From NCBI RefSeq assembly GCF_900111735.1, contig NZ_FOHW01000005.1, forward strand, positions 62,001 to 126,000: 64,000 bases of DNA, in the 5' to 3' direction. This DNA is from Pseudomonas graminis. GTDB lineage: Bacteria; Pseudomonadota; Gammaproteobacteria; Pseudomonadales; Pseudomonadaceae. The notes below the pieces were generated by a model, which saw only the letters and a program-made list of their open reading frames with translations, ran no database searches and was not told the DNA's origin. The translations under genes were made by a program, and so were the position numbers. Position 1 is the first letter of the stretch; each line of letters begins with the position of its first letter. This document shows, piece after piece, positions 1 to 8,557 of the stretch.

Positions 1-700
1 GCGGCCAGGGACCGCGGAGGAAACGGCGCAGGCCAACGTGTTCGCTGGTGACGGCCGCTTCCAGATCCCCGTGTCGGCGCTTTTCCAGCTTCACGGTGAC
101 AAGGGCAATGACTGCGAACAGGGCCAGGCTCATCAGCAGCGCCGGAATCACACCGAAGGTTTTAACGATGGAAGTGGCGGGAAACGACGGCAGCGAGAAC
201 CACCAATCGACGTGATGGGTGGCGATCAGCGAGCCAATGATGAAGAACAGTAAAGTGACGAGCATCCGCGCGTTGCCGCCGCCAACGGTGAACAGCGTGC
301 CGGACGCACAGCCGCCACCCATTTGCATGCCGATGCCGAAGATGAAGGCGCCGAAGACTACGGACACACCGGCCGGGGCCACGAGGCCGGTGACCGGCGT
401 GCCGAACAGGGTACCGGCACCCAGCGCGGGGAAGAACAGCACCACCGCGACGGCCAGCATCACCATCTGCGCGCGCAAACCGGCACCGCGTCGCTCGTTG
501 ATGAATACCCGCCAGGCCGAGGTGAAACCGAAAGCGGCGTGATACAGCGTGAGGCCCAGCGCAGCGCCCACGATCAGCAACAGCACTTGCCGGCCGCCTA
601 CGGCCGATTGGAGAAACAGAGCGCCGACCACCAACAAGAGGAAGGCGATCAGCGGCGCGCCGAGCTTGCGCTGCGGCGCCACAGAGAGAGGAAGACTCAT
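1..700 (-). CDS. YeeE/YedE family transporter (C-terminus cut by window edge)
   Basis: Integral inner-membrane protein of the YeeE/YedE (DUF395) family, whose studied members import thiosulfate or other sulfur species. About 233 residues are visible, starting at the ATG ending at 700, and the frame stays open to base 1. The visible part has several hydrophobic segments (about 15-35, 38-57, 78-95, 105-125). It also has the family's glycine-rich motif with a conserved cysteine, GGGCASGTL (Cys131), which in this family relays sulfur through the pore. No strong ribosome-binding site precedes the chosen start, so the exact N-terminus is uncertain. It is tail-to-tail with nothing visible; the next gene (MocR regulator) lies upstream on the same strand. 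Substrate is not provable from sequence. Confidence 0.85.
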   Translation of the reverse strand, partial: MSLPLSVAPQRKLGAPLIAFLLLVVGALFLQSAVGGRQVLLLIVGAALGLTLYHAAFGFTSAWRVFINERRGAGLRAQMVMLAVAVVLFFPALGAGTLFGTPVTGLVAPAGVSVVFGAFIFGIGMQMGGGCASGTLFTVGGGNARMLVTLLFFIIGSLIATHHVDWWFSLPSFPATSIVKTFGVIPALLMSLALFAVIALVTVKLEKRRHGDLEAAVTSEHVGLRRFLRGPWP

Positions 701-791
701 GGGCGTATCTCGGAGAAGGATTGCGATGGGCGCGAGTATACGCCGGTGCCTGCTGGATGACGCGCCAACGCCCCCATCGGTTTGATCACAA

Positions 792-2339
792 TCAAACCCG
801 CCATGCACCTCGCAAGCGCGTCAGCGCAGAGGCGATATCGGCCTCGGGAACCGCTGCAAACCCCAGTACCAGGCCCGCCCGATCATCCACCGGCGTCTCT
901 GACTCCGGCAGCCAGTACTCACTCAACGGCGCGACCTCGACGCCGACACTTTCCGCTTTGGTCACCAGTTCCGTTTCACGCGCTAACGTGTCCACCGCGA
1001 CGGCGACATGCAGCCCTGCAAGCGGCTTGATCATCGGACTGCAACCCTCAAGCGCCTCGGGCCAGCCAGCCAGCAATGCATCGCGTCGACTCAAGGCAGC
1101 CCGGCGCATGCGGCGAATGTGCCGTTGAAAGTGGCCCGCTGCGATGAACTCGGCCATGACCATTTGTGTACCCACCTCGGAATGACGCATGTCCACGGCC
1201 CGGCGCCGGCTGAATGGTTCTACCAGGTTGCGCGGCAACACCAGATAACCCAGACGCAGCGCCGGAAATGCCACCTTGCCGAATGTCCCGACGTACAGCA
1301 CGCGACCGCTCCGATCCAGCGCTGCCAACGGCGCCAGCGGTGCGCCGCTGTATCGGTATTCGCCGTCGTAGTCGTCTTCGACGATCCAGCCATGATTGCG
1401 CTCGGCCCATGCGAGCAGTTCCAGCCGCCGCGCCAGGCTCATCGTCACGCCCAGCGGGTATTGATGGGAGGGCGTCACGTAGGCCAACTTGCAGCCTGAG
1501 TCATCGCGCGCCGGACTGCGCATGCCCTCCGCGTCAACCGCCATCCCCTGCAACCTGGCGCCAGCCACCCCGAAGGCATGACCGGCGGCGCGATACCCCG
1601 GATTTTCGATCGCCACCACATCGCCCCGCTCAAGCAGCAGCTGTGCACAAAGGGTGATTGCCTGCTGCGCGCCATTGGTGATCACAATTTGCTCAGGCGT
1701 ACAGCGCAGATCGCGGGACGTCCTCAAATAAGCTGCGATCAGCTCTCGCAGTCGCCGTTCGCCGGCCGGGTCGCCGTAGCCCAGATGTTGCAGGCCCGGT
1801 TTACGCCAGAAAGCCGCGTGCAGCTTGCCCCACGTGTCGAAAGGGAACAGATCGAATGCCGGAACACCTGTTCGAAACGCCTTCGGCAAGCCGCTTTTAG
1901 TCGGCCACAGATGATGCTGCTCCAGTGTCTGAATCGCACTGCTGTGGATAACATTGTTCGACAGTTCTACCGCAACTTTCGGAGGTTTTGTGGATAAACC
2001 TGTTGATAAGCCTGGTGATAACCCTGTGGACAGGTGTGTGGATAGTTTTTTTGCCGCCCGTGGTTTCTCCTTCAACAGTGCGACATAAGTGCCGTCGCCT
2101 ACACGGCTTTCAGTGAAGCCTTCGGCGTAGAGCTGGTCATAGGCGCGCACTACACTGTTGCGGGAGATGCCGAGGGACGACGCCAGATCCCGGCTTGCCG
2201 GCAAGCGCGTGCCTCCAGACACGCGGCCGTCGAGGATGCGCTCGCGCAGCGTCTGATAGAGCTGGCGGCTAAGACCATGGCGGCGGTTCAGCTCGATGCC
2301 GGCGAAATCGAAGGTCAGTGCTGGCATGGGTACGCGCAT
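792..2339 (-). CDS. MocR/PdxR-type GntR regulator with aminotransferase domain
   Basis: Transcription factor of 515 aa with an N-terminal winged-helix GntR domain (about 15-85) joined to a fold-type I aminotransferase-like domain (about 150-510). Lys355 in the GTFGK motif is the expected PLP-binding lysine. Members sense PLP or amino-acid/amine ligands. It is divergent from the PaiB/GNAT/GNAT genes, so control of that group is likely. The linker at residues about 99-118 is an LSTGLS-type repeat encoded by TGTGGATA-like DNA repeats (1989-2045) and uses TTA leucine codons, rare in this GC-rich genome. Two GGATTGGC direct repeats lie in the divergent promoter. Target genes are inferred only from position. 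Confidence 0.88.
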   Translation of the reverse strand: MRVPMPALTFDFAGIELNRRHGLSRQLYQTLRERILDGRVSGGTRLPASRDLASSLGISRNSVVRAYDQLYAEGFTESRVGDGTYVALLKEKPRAAKKLSTHLSTGLSPGLSTGLSTKPPKVAVELSNNVIHSSAIQTLEQHHLWPTKSGLPKAFRTGVPAFDLFPFDTWGKLHAAFWRKPGLQHLGYGDPAGERRLRELIAAYLRTSRDLRCTPEQIVITNGAQQAITLCAQLLLERGDVVAIENPGYRAAGHAFGVAGARLQGMAVDAEGMRSPARDDSGCKLAYVTPSHQYPLGVTMSLARRLELLAWAERNHGWIVEDDYDGEYRYSGAPLAPLAALDRSGRVLYVGTFGKVAFPALRLGYLVLPRNLVEPFSRRRAVDMRHSEVGTQMVMAEFIAAGHFQRHIRRMRRAALSRRDALLAGWPEALEGCSPMIKPLAGLHVAVAVDTLARETELVTKAESVGVEVAPLSEYWLPESETPVDDRAGLVLGFAAVPEADIASALTRLRGAWRV

Positions 2340-2340
2340 C

Positions 2341-2409
2341 GGATTGGCCCTATGAGATTGATCATTAATGGCTCTTACAACGGACCATTAGGCTGCCTAG
2401 GATTGGCTC
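2341..2409. promoter_or_regulatory. Divergent promoter region with GGATTGGC direct repeats
   Basis: The 89-bp gap between the MocR gene and the PaiB-like gene contains a direct repeat GGATTGGCYC at 2341-2350 and 2400-2409. MocR regulators commonly bind direct repeats in the promoter of the divergent gene, so this is a candidate operator. No clear sigma-70 boxes could be assigned by eye. Confidence 0.4.
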
Positions 2410-2428
2410 AGCCGCCAAGGAAAATCTC

Positions 2429-3070
2429 ATGTACACGCCCAGCTATTTCAAAGACGAAGACCTCGCCAGCCTGCACGGGCAGATAGAAGCCACCCGCCTG
2501 GCGACCCTGGTCACTTTTGACGAGAGCGGTTTGCAAGCGAGTCATATCCCCTTGCTGCTCGAACCCACTCAAGGTCCGCAAGGGACGCTGTATGGGCATC
2601 TGGCCAAAGCCAATCCGCAGTGGAAAGCCCTCAAGACGGGCGCCGAAGCACTGCTGATTTTCCAGGGTGCGGACGCCTACATCAGCCCGTCTTTTTATGC
2701 CGCCAAGGCTGAGCACGGCAAAGTGGTGCCCACGTGGAATTATCTGGCGGTGCACGTGTATGGCCGTGCTGATGTGTTCACTGACCCCGAGCGGCTGCTG
2801 CAGGTTGTCACCGGCCTGACCAACAAGCACGAAGCCAGCCGCGCCGAGCCTTGGGCTGTCAGCGACGCGCCCGCTGATTACATCGAAAAAATGCTCAACG
2901 GCATCGTCGGTTTTGCGATTCCCATCGAGCGGCTTGAAGGCAAGCGCAAGCTCAACCAGAACCGCAGCGCCGAAGACATTGCCGGCGTCAGCCAGGGCCT
3001 GGCACTCAGCCAAGACCCATCCGATCGGAAAATCGCTCAATTGATGAGCCAGGGAGCACCGCGTGTCTGA
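2429..3070 (+). CDS. PaiB-like FMN-binding protein
   Basis: 213-aa protein of the PaiB/FMN-binding negative transcriptional regulator family, a split-barrel flavin-reductase-like fold. The characteristic N-terminus (YTPSYF, then a stretch ending SHIPLLL) and the VPTWNYLAVHVYG segment around 100-113 are visible. Length fits the family (about 200-215 aa). The start is supported by an AAGGA ribosome-binding site just before the ATG. The stop overlaps the next gene's GTG start by 8 bp, so this and the GNAT gene are translationally coupled. In Bacillus, PaiA (a GNAT) and PaiB work together, and the same pairing occurs here. The real biochemical role of most members is unclear. Confidence 0.88.
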   Translation: MYTPSYFKDEDLASLHGQIEATRLATLVTFDESGLQASHIPLLLEPTQGPQGTLYGHLAKANPQWKALKTGAEALLIFQGADAYISPSFYAAKAEHGKVVPTWNYLAVHVYGRADVFTDPERLLQVVTGLTNKHEASRAEPWAVSDAPADYIEKMLNGIVGFAIPIERLEGKRKLNQNRSAEDIAGVSQGLALSQDPSDRKIAQLMSQGAPRV

Positions 3071-3509
3071 CCTCCACATCCGCCCCGTCACTGCTGAAGA
3101 TCACGATGCCTGGCTGCCGTTGTGGCACGCCTATCTGACCTTCTACAAAACCACGCTCGCCGATGCGGTCACACAGAGCACCTGGCAGCGGTTTCTGGAC
3201 ACCAACGAGTCCACCAACGCCGCCCTCGCCTGGCAGGACGGCAGAGCAGTGGGCATGGTGCATTTCATTTATCACCGCTCCAACTGGAGCATCAGCAACG
3301 CCTGCTACCTGCAGGACTTGCTGGTGGTGCCGGAACAGCGCGGCACGGGCGTTGGCCGCCAGCTGATCGAATACGTCTACGCGACCGCCAAGCAGGACGG
3401 CGCCGACAAAGTCCATTGGCTCACCCACGAGACCAACGCCACGGCCATTCAGCTGTACGAGCGCATCGCTGAGCGCCCGGGCTTTATTCAATTCCGCAAA
3501 CCGCTGTAA
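3063..3509 (+). CDS. GNAT family N-acetyltransferase
   Basis: 148-aa single-domain Gcn5-related acetyltransferase. The acetyl-CoA pyrophosphate-binding signature is visible as EQRGTGVG in the middle of the protein, followed by the C-terminal HETNATAIQLYERIAE segment typical of the fold. A GTG start is chosen because AGGGAG lies 6 nt upstream and because it gives an 8-bp overlap with the PaiB-like gene. The substrate is unknown; by analogy with PaiA it may be a polyamine or other small amine, which is inference. Confidence 0.88.
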   Translation: MSDLHIRPVTAEDHDAWLPLWHAYLTFYKTTLADAVTQSTWQRFLDTNESTNAALAWQDGRAVGMVHFIYHRSNWSISNACYLQDLLVVPEQRGTGVGRQLIEYVYATAKQDGADKVHWLTHETNATAIQLYERIAERPGFIQFRKPL

Positions 3510-3526
3510 GACCAGGAACTCTCGAT

Positions 3527-4195
3527 ATGTCGGACCTCACCCACTGGCAACCGGCCAGGCTGCCGGACACGCGCACGCTGCAAGGACGCTTCATTCGTCT
3601 GGAAAAACTCGACGCCGCACGCCATGGAGATGGGTTGTGGGAGGCGCTGGAAGGTCCTGCCGCTGACCCCAAATTGTGGGATTATCTGTTCGTGGGTCCC
3701 TTCCCCGAGCGCGGCGCATTCGATGACTATCTCGCAGGGCTGGAAGGCTCGACCGACCCGTGGTTCTACACCGTCATCGACCAACAGACCGGCGCCATCG
3801 ACGGCTTTCTGGGCTTGATGTCCATTTTCCCGAGCGCGGGCCGCATCGAGATTGGTCATGTCACCTTCGGCGCCTCGATGCAACGCACCCCCAAAGCGAC
3901 CGAGGCGGTTTACCTGCTGGCCAAGGAATCCTTTGCGCTGGGCAATCGCCGTCTGGAATGGAAATGCAACGCCAACAACGCCCGCTCCAAGCGTGCGGCC
4001 GAACGCTTCGGGTTCAACTTCGAAGGCATATTTCGCCAGCATTCGGTGTGCAAGGGGCAGAACCGCGACACCGCCTGGTACTCGATCATCGACAGCGAAT
4101 GGCCGGCTGTACAGCAAGCGTTCGAAGCCTGGCTGGCTGTGGATAACTTCGAGGACGGTCAGCAAATCAGAACGCTGGAGGAGATACGCAACTAA
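3527..4195 (+). CDS. GNAT acetyltransferase, RimJ/RimL-like
   Basis: 222-aa acetyltransferase of the RimJ/RimL branch. The segment LEWKCNANNARSKRAAERFG near 150-170 is the family's typical acetyl-CoA/substrate region, followed by GFNFEGIFRQ. An AGGAA ribosome-binding site precedes the ATG. It starts 17 nt after the first GNAT gene, so the three genes (PaiB-like, GNAT, GNAT) probably form one transcript divergent from the MocR regulator. Members acetylate ribosomal protein termini, amino acids or drugs; the substrate here is not predictable. Confidence 0.88.
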   Translation: MSDLTHWQPARLPDTRTLQGRFIRLEKLDAARHGDGLWEALEGPAADPKLWDYLFVGPFPERGAFDDYLAGLEGSTDPWFYTVIDQQTGAIDGFLGLMSIFPSAGRIEIGHVTFGASMQRTPKATEAVYLLAKESFALGNRRLEWKCNANNARSKRAAERFGFNFEGIFRQHSVCKGQNRDTAWYSIIDSEWPAVQQAFEAWLAVDNFEDGQQIRTLEEIRN

Positions 4196-4272
4196 TCGCA
4201 CGGTTGAGTAGGAATTATCTGAAAAAGCCGCGAGATCATCACGGCTGGAAAATCCCGGGCTAGCCTGAAGGA

Positions 4273-4291
4273 CGTCCACAGGAAGTGGACG
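4273..4291. other. Hairpin in the leader of the following gene
   Basis: CGTCCAC (4273-4279) and GTGGACG (4285-4291) form a 7-bp stem with a 5-nt loop, ending 13 nt before the AAGGA ribosome-binding site of the next gene. There is no U-run after it, so it is not an obvious terminator. It may be a leader structure. Confidence 0.4.
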
Positions 4292-4318
4292 CCCTATCTC
4301 ATTCAAGGAATGACTCAC

Positions 4319-4912
4319 ATGCAAAATCTGACTCCAGCAAAAGCAGCCCCCGAAAACCCGTGGCGGGTGCCCGCTCCCATTCTACACAACGGCAAATATG
4401 GCAGCGTGATCATTGATCGTGGTTCGCTAAAAAAGGCAGTGGCCGGATCCAACAATCATTATCTGTTCAGCGAAACAGGCGTCGGCGTGCAGTCTCTGGT
4501 GATCGTCGGCACAGCGGTCCAGGTCACCGAGTTCTTGCTTGACCATCAACTGCGCGGCATTGAATCGCAGATCAAAAGCCTTCCGCATCTCTACATGGGC
4601 ATCACCACTTACAAACCGAACGAGCGATTCGCAGGGGTATTTCCTGCCAATGAGTTGCTGAGCAGTGTCGCTGGTTTCCTGGGTGGGCTGATTCCAGCAC
4701 CCGACTGGTCGGGAATTCTTGCGGCTCCCGATCAGTTGGCCAGCCTCAAAAAAGCCATCAACGGCGTGGATGCTGCGCAGAAGGCCAAAGGCAATGTGCT
4801 TTACGTGAAATTCAGCTATTTGCAGGAAGATAAAATGGTGCTTGTCGGCACGGGTAAAGCGTCGTTCAAAGACGTCCTGCATGTCTTCCAGAAGCACTAC
4901 AAGAATCGCTGA
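4319..4912 (+). CDS. Hypothetical protein, family not recognised
   Basis: 197-aa protein that I do not recognise. It has no signal peptide. One moderately hydrophobic stretch around 110-125 (NELLSSVAGFLGGLIP) could be a buried helix or a weak membrane contact; the rest is mixed alpha/beta with a basic C-terminus (FQKHYKNR). The start at 4319 is preferred over an in-frame ATG at 4310, because the AAGGA at 4305-4309 is 9 nt from 4319 but directly abuts 4310. It stands alone after the GNAT genes, preceded by a small hairpin and followed by the convergent pyruvate carboxylase terminator. Function unknown. Confidence 0.7.
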   Translation: MQNLTPAKAAPENPWRVPAPILHNGKYGSVIIDRGSLKKAVAGSNNHYLFSETGVGVQSLVIVGTAVQVTEFLLDHQLRGIESQIKSLPHLYMGITTYKPNERFAGVFPANELLSSVAGFLGGLIPAPDWSGILAAPDQLASLKKAINGVDAAQKAKGNVLYVKFSYLQEDKMVLVGTGKASFKDVLHVFQKHYKNR

Positions 4913-4942
4913 GCGCCCATTCACCCAACCTGGGTTCAGGAC

Positions 4943-4970
4943 AAAAAAAAGAGGAGCCACGAGAGCTCCC
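4943..4970 (-). terminator. Rho-independent terminator of the pycA-pycB operon
   Basis: Read on the minus strand, GGAGC-loop-GCTCC (4965-4969 pairing with 4953-4957) is followed by TC and a run of eight T (4943-4950). It lies about 65 nt beyond the pycB stop, as expected for a transcript end. Confidence 0.8.
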
Positions 4971-4987
4971 CCAGAGGTAACCGTCAA

Positions 4988-5013
4988 GCCTGCCGCGTCT
5001 GTGCGCGGCAGGC
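4988..5013. repeat. Perfect 10-bp inverted repeat after pycB
   Basis: GCCTGCCGCG (4988-4997) and CGCGGCAGGC (5004-5013) form a perfect GC-rich stem with a 6-nt loop between the pycB stop and the T-rich terminator. It may act as a 3' RNA-stabilising stem or assist termination. Confidence 0.6.
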
Positions 5014-5035
5014 CGTTAACTGTGCCGCAGCTGTG

Positions 5036-6844
5036 TCAGCCCTCGATTTCGACCAATATCTCGCCCGGGTTTACGCGATCGCCTTTCGCGACATGGATGG
5101 CCACAACCTTGCCAGCGATTGCAGCCTGGACTTCAGTCTCCATCTTCATCGCTTCGGTGATCAGCACTGCCTGACCGGCGCGGACGGCATCGCTCTCCTT
5201 CACCAGCACGTCGACGATATTGCCCGGCATCGAAGTGCTGACATGGCCCGGCTTGCTGGCCTGCGCACGCTTGCCGATGCCGCTGCCGACGAACTCGTTA
5301 AGCGGCTCGAACACCACTTCTTCCGGCATGCCGTCGATGGACAGATAGAAGTGGCGCTTGCCCTCGGCCTTGACGCCTACGCCGGTGATATCGACGCGGT
5401 AGCTTTCGCCGTGAACATCGATCACGAATTCGGTCGGGACGCCTTCGCCGCCTGCTTTCGCCACTGCGCCCGGCTCTGGAATCGGCAGCAGAGGCTCTGG
5501 CGCCAGAGTGCCCGCCGCACGCTCTTCGAGAAACTTGCGGCCGATGTCCGGGAACATCGCGTACGTGAGCACGTCCTCTTCGGTGGTGGCCAACGCGCCG
5601 ATTTCGCCGCGCAGCTTGGTCATTTCAGGCTTCAGCAGGTCGGCCGGACGCACATCGATCAGCTCTTCATTGCCGATGGCCTGACGGCGCAGTGTCTCGT
5701 CCACCTGCCCCGGCGCTTTGCCGTAACCGCCAGCCAGGTAGAGCTTCACTTCGTTGGTGATGGTTTTGTAACGCTCGCCGGCCAGCACGTTGAAAAATGC
5801 CTGGGTGCCGACGATCTGGGAAGTCGGGGTCACCAACGGCGGATAGCCCAAGTCTTTGCGCACCCGCGGAATCTCGGCCAGCACTTCGCCCATGCGGTTC
5901 AACGCGCCCTGCTCTTTGAGCTGGTTGGCGAGGTTGGAGATCATGCCGCCCGGCACTTGGTTAACCTGCACGCGGGTATCGACCGCCGTGAATTCGCTTT
6001 CGAACTGGTGATACTTCTTACGCACGGCGTAGAAATACAGGCCGATTTCCTGCAGCAGTTCCAGGTCCAGGCCGGTGTCGAATTCACTGCCTTTAAGTGC
6101 CGCAACCATCGACTCGGTACCCGGGTGGCTGGTGCCCCAGGCAAAGCTGGAGATCGCGGTATCGATATGGTCGGCACCATTTTCGATAGCCTTCAGCTGG
6201 CACATCGCAGCCAGGCCCGCAGTGTCGTGGGAGTGAATGAACACCGGCAGCGATTGCTCGGCTTTCAGCGCCTTGACCAGCTCGCCCGTGGCATAAGGGG
6301 TCAGCAGGCCGGCCATGTCCTTGATCGCAACAGAATCGCAGCCCATCGCTTCCATCTCTTTGGCCTGCGCGACAAACGCGCCAATGGTGTGCGCCGGGCT
6401 GGTGGTATACGCAATCGTGCCTTGGGCATGTTTACCGGAAGCCTTTACCGCTTCGACCGCTACGCGCAGGTTGCGCACGTCGTTCATGGCATCGAAGATG
6501 CGGAACACGTCGATACCGTTATCCGCCGCCTTGGCGACGAAGGCTTTGACCACGTCATCGCTGTAGTGGCGATACCCCAGCAGGTTCTGACCGCGAAGCA
6601 GCATTTGCAGACGCGTGTTGGGCAGCGCCGCGCGCAATTGGCGCAGGCGCTCCCACGGATCTTCCTTCAGGAAGCGCACGCAGGCGTCGAAGGTCGCACC
6701 GCCCCACACTTCCAGCGACCAATAGCCGACTTTGTCGAGCCTGTCGCAGATCGGCAGCATGTCCTCGGTGCGCATGCGGGTCGCCAGCAGAGACTGGTGG
6801 GCGTCGCGCAAAATGGTGTCGGTGACATGGATCTTCTTGGTCAT
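5036..6844 (-). CDS. pycB: Pyruvate carboxylase subunit B (carboxyltransferase plus biotin carrier)
   Basis: 602-aa subunit of the two-subunit pyruvate carboxylase, often labelled oadA. It carries out the carboxyl-transfer half of pyruvate + HCO3- + ATP to oxaloacetate, replenishing the TCA cycle in the cytoplasm. Domains in order: HMG-CoA-lyase-like TIM barrel (about 1-300, starting TDTILRDAHQSL with the metal-site DAHQ), the conserved carboxylase region (about 300-460), and a biotinyl domain (about 525-602) with biotinylated Lys in EAMKMET. The start at 6844 has a GGAG box and is preferred over an upstream alternative. It lies 102 bp downstream of pycA on the same strand. There are no signs of the sodium-pump beta/gamma subunits expected for a true oxaloacetate decarboxylase, so the carboxylase reading is preferred. 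Confidence 0.93.
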   Translation of the reverse strand: MTKKIHVTDTILRDAHQSLLATRMRTEDMLPICDRLDKVGYWSLEVWGGATFDACVRFLKEDPWERLRQLRAALPNTRLQMLLRGQNLLGYRHYSDDVVKAFVAKAADNGIDVFRIFDAMNDVRNLRVAVEAVKASGKHAQGTIAYTTSPAHTIGAFVAQAKEMEAMGCDSVAIKDMAGLLTPYATGELVKALKAEQSLPVFIHSHDTAGLAAMCQLKAIENGADHIDTAISSFAWGTSHPGTESMVAALKGSEFDTGLDLELLQEIGLYFYAVRKKYHQFESEFTAVDTRVQVNQVPGGMISNLANQLKEQGALNRMGEVLAEIPRVRKDLGYPPLVTPTSQIVGTQAFFNVLAGERYKTITNEVKLYLAGGYGKAPGQVDETLRRQAIGNEELIDVRPADLLKPEMTKLRGEIGALATTEEDVLTYAMFPDIGRKFLEERAAGTLAPEPLLPIPEPGAVAKAGGEGVPTEFVIDVHGESYRVDITGVGVKAEGKRHFYLSIDGMPEEVVFEPLNEFVGSGIGKRAQASKPGHVSTSMPGNIVDVLVKESDAVRAGQAVLITEAMKMETEVQAAIAGKVVAIHVAKGDRVNPGEILVEIEG

Positions 6845-6858
6845 TTTTATCTCCTCAG

Positions 6859-6939
6859 AGCTGCAAGCGCCAAGCTGCAAGCCTCAAGCAAAGGCCGATC
6901 GCGCTCTTGCTTACAGCTTGCCGCTTGTGGCTTGCAGCT
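6859..6939. repeat. Inverted AGCTGCAAGC repeat in the pycA-pycB gap
   Basis: The pycA-pycB intercistronic gap has AGCTGCAAGC at 6859-6868 and its complement GCTTGCAGCT at 6930-6939. Further partial copies (CAAGCTGCAAGC, GCTTACAGCTTG) lie inside. Such AGCTGCAAGC-type palindromic repeats are common between Pseudomonas genes. The transcript could fold into a long stem that may tune the subunit ratio, which is inference. Confidence 0.6.
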
Positions 6940-6946
6940 AACGTGT

Positions 6947-8362
6947 TCATAGGCCAGCGTGTGCGGCGATGGCGGCGGCGATGGCCAGGGCCAGCTCTTC
7001 GGGTTTGCGCTTGATCGAGTAATTGGTCAGCTCGGGATGGCTCTCAACGAAGCTGGTATTGAACTGACCGCTGCGGAATTCCGGGTTGCGCAGGATCTCC
7101 TGGTAATACGCGGCCGTGGTCTTTACCCCCTGCAGACGCATGTCATCCAGCGCACGCAGACCGCGGTCCATTGCCTCTTCCCAGGTCAGCGCCCAGACGA
7201 TCAGCTTCAGGCACATGGAGTCGTAATACGGCGGAATGGTGTAGCCGGTGTAGATCGCCGTATCGGTGCGCACGCCGGGACCGCCGGGCGCGTAATAACG
7301 GGTGATTTTGCCGAAGCTCGGCAGGAAGTTGTTTTTCGGGTCTTCCGCGTTGATGCGGAACTGCAACGCGAAACCGCGATGGATGATGTCTTCCTGCTTG
7401 ACCGACAGTGGCAGCCCCGACGCAATGCGGATCTGTTCGCGAACGATGTCGATCCCGGTGATTTCCTCGGTGATCGTGTGCTCGACCTGTACGCGGGTGT
7501 TCATCTCCATGAAATACACCTCGCCCTCGGCCAGCAAGAACTCCACGGTGCCGGCGTTCTCGTAGCCCACGGCCTTGGCAGCACGCACGGACAGGTCGCC
7601 GATGTAGGCGCGCTGCTCCGGGGTCAGTTGCGGACTCGGGGCGATTTCGATGAGCTTCTGGTTGCGGCGCTGGATCGAGCAATCGCGCTCAAACAAGTGC
7701 ACGACATTGCCAAAGCTGTCGCCGAGGATCTGCGCTTCGATGTGCTTGGGATTGACGATGCACTTTTCGAGAAAGACTTCGGCCTTGCCGAATGCCTTGG
7801 TCGCCTCGGAAATGACCCGAGGAAAGGCCTGCTCCAGCTCTTCCCGGCTGTTGCAGCGACGAATGCCGCGACCGCCGCCGCCAGAAGTGGCCTTGAGCAT
7901 GACGGGGTAACCGATGCGATCGCCTTCAACCAGTGCTTCGGCAATGTCGGCCACGTTGCCTTCCGTCCCGGGCGTCACCGGCACGCCGGCCTTGATCATG
8001 CTGCGGCGAGCTTCGGTCTTGTCGCCCATGCGGCGGATCACTTCAGCGGACGGACCGATGAACTTGATACCTCGTTCTGCGCAGATATCAGCCAACTCTG
8101 CGTTTTCCGACAAAAACCCATAGCCGGGGTGCAACGCGTCGCAGCCGGTTTCAACGGCAAGATTCACCAGCTTGCGCGGGTTCAAATAGCCTTCGAGGGG
8201 CTCCGAGCCAATACCGTAGGCCTCGTCGGCACGCTTCACGTGGAGCGCGTGACGGTCCGCGTCGGAATAGATCGCCACCGAGCGGATGCCCATTTCTGCG
8301 CATGCGCGCACGATTCGGACAGCGATTTCCCCACGGTTGGCGATCAGGATTTTTTTTATCAC
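6947..8362 (-). CDS. pycA: Pyruvate carboxylase subunit A (biotin carboxylase)
   Basis: 471-aa biotin carboxylase: ATP-dependent carboxylation of the biotin on subunit B. An N-terminal pre-ATP-grasp domain begins KKILIANRGEIAVRIVRA. The ATP-grasp domain has the glycine-rich loop KATSGGGGRGIR (about 160-170) and the catalytic MEMNTRVQVEHTITEE region (about 285-300). A C-terminal biotin carboxylase domain ends near 445. The same fold serves acetyl-CoA carboxylase (AccC), but the adjacent pycB and divergent LysR gene make the pyruvate carboxylase assignment much more likely. First gene of the operon; divergent from pycR. Confidence 0.93.
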   Translation of the reverse strand: MIKKILIANRGEIAVRIVRACAEMGIRSVAIYSDADRHALHVKRADEAYGIGSEPLEGYLNPRKLVNLAVETGCDALHPGYGFLSENAELADICAERGIKFIGPSAEVIRRMGDKTEARRSMIKAGVPVTPGTEGNVADIAEALVEGDRIGYPVMLKATSGGGGRGIRRCNSREELEQAFPRVISEATKAFGKAEVFLEKCIVNPKHIEAQILGDSFGNVVHLFERDCSIQRRNQKLIEIAPSPQLTPEQRAYIGDLSVRAAKAVGYENAGTVEFLLAEGEVYFMEMNTRVQVEHTITEEITGIDIVREQIRIASGLPLSVKQEDIIHRGFALQFRINAEDPKNNFLPSFGKITRYYAPGGPGVRTDTAIYTGYTIPPYYDSMCLKLIVWALTWEEAMDRGLRALDDMRLQGVKTTAAYYQEILRNPEFRSGQFNTSFVESHPELTNYSIKRKPEELALAIAAAIAAHAGL

Positions 8363-8504
8363 TGGTATTTCCTCGACCGATTAGCAGACGGACCAGATAG
8401 CTGGCCAATACCGCGCGACATTCCGTAACTGCATGTTGCTCGCAGGTGAGGGCACCCTATGACGAATCAGCAATTAACAAAAATGAGTAAATATTGGGTG
8501 AACC

Positions 8505-8520
8505 ATAAGCAAAACCTTAT
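8505..8520. promoter_or_regulatory. Candidate LysR operator in the pycA-pycR divergent promoter
   Basis: ATAAG-N6-CTTAT is a perfect 5-bp dyad 38-53 bp before the LysR start and in an AT-rich stretch of the 195-bp divergent gap. LysR regulators usually bind such dyads in the shared promoter, but the spacing is one base off the classic T-N11-A, so the call is tentative. Confidence 0.35.
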
Positions 8521-8557
8521 AGTTGCCAGTATCAGCTAGACGACCAGGGGTATAAGA

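Noticed and set aside
5036..6844. Sodium-pumping oxaloacetate decarboxylase alpha subunit
   Set aside because: No oadB/oadG genes; it is co-transcribed with a biotin carboxylase and divergent from a LysR gene, as in pyruvate carboxylase.
5033..6952. 639-codon open frame antisense to pycB
   Set aside because: Shadow frame of a conserved gene; the protein is His/Arg-rich and low-information, as typical for antisense frames in GC-rich genomes.
6959..8428. 489-codon frame antisense to pycA
   Set aside because: Same reason; pycA fills the other strand with clear motifs.
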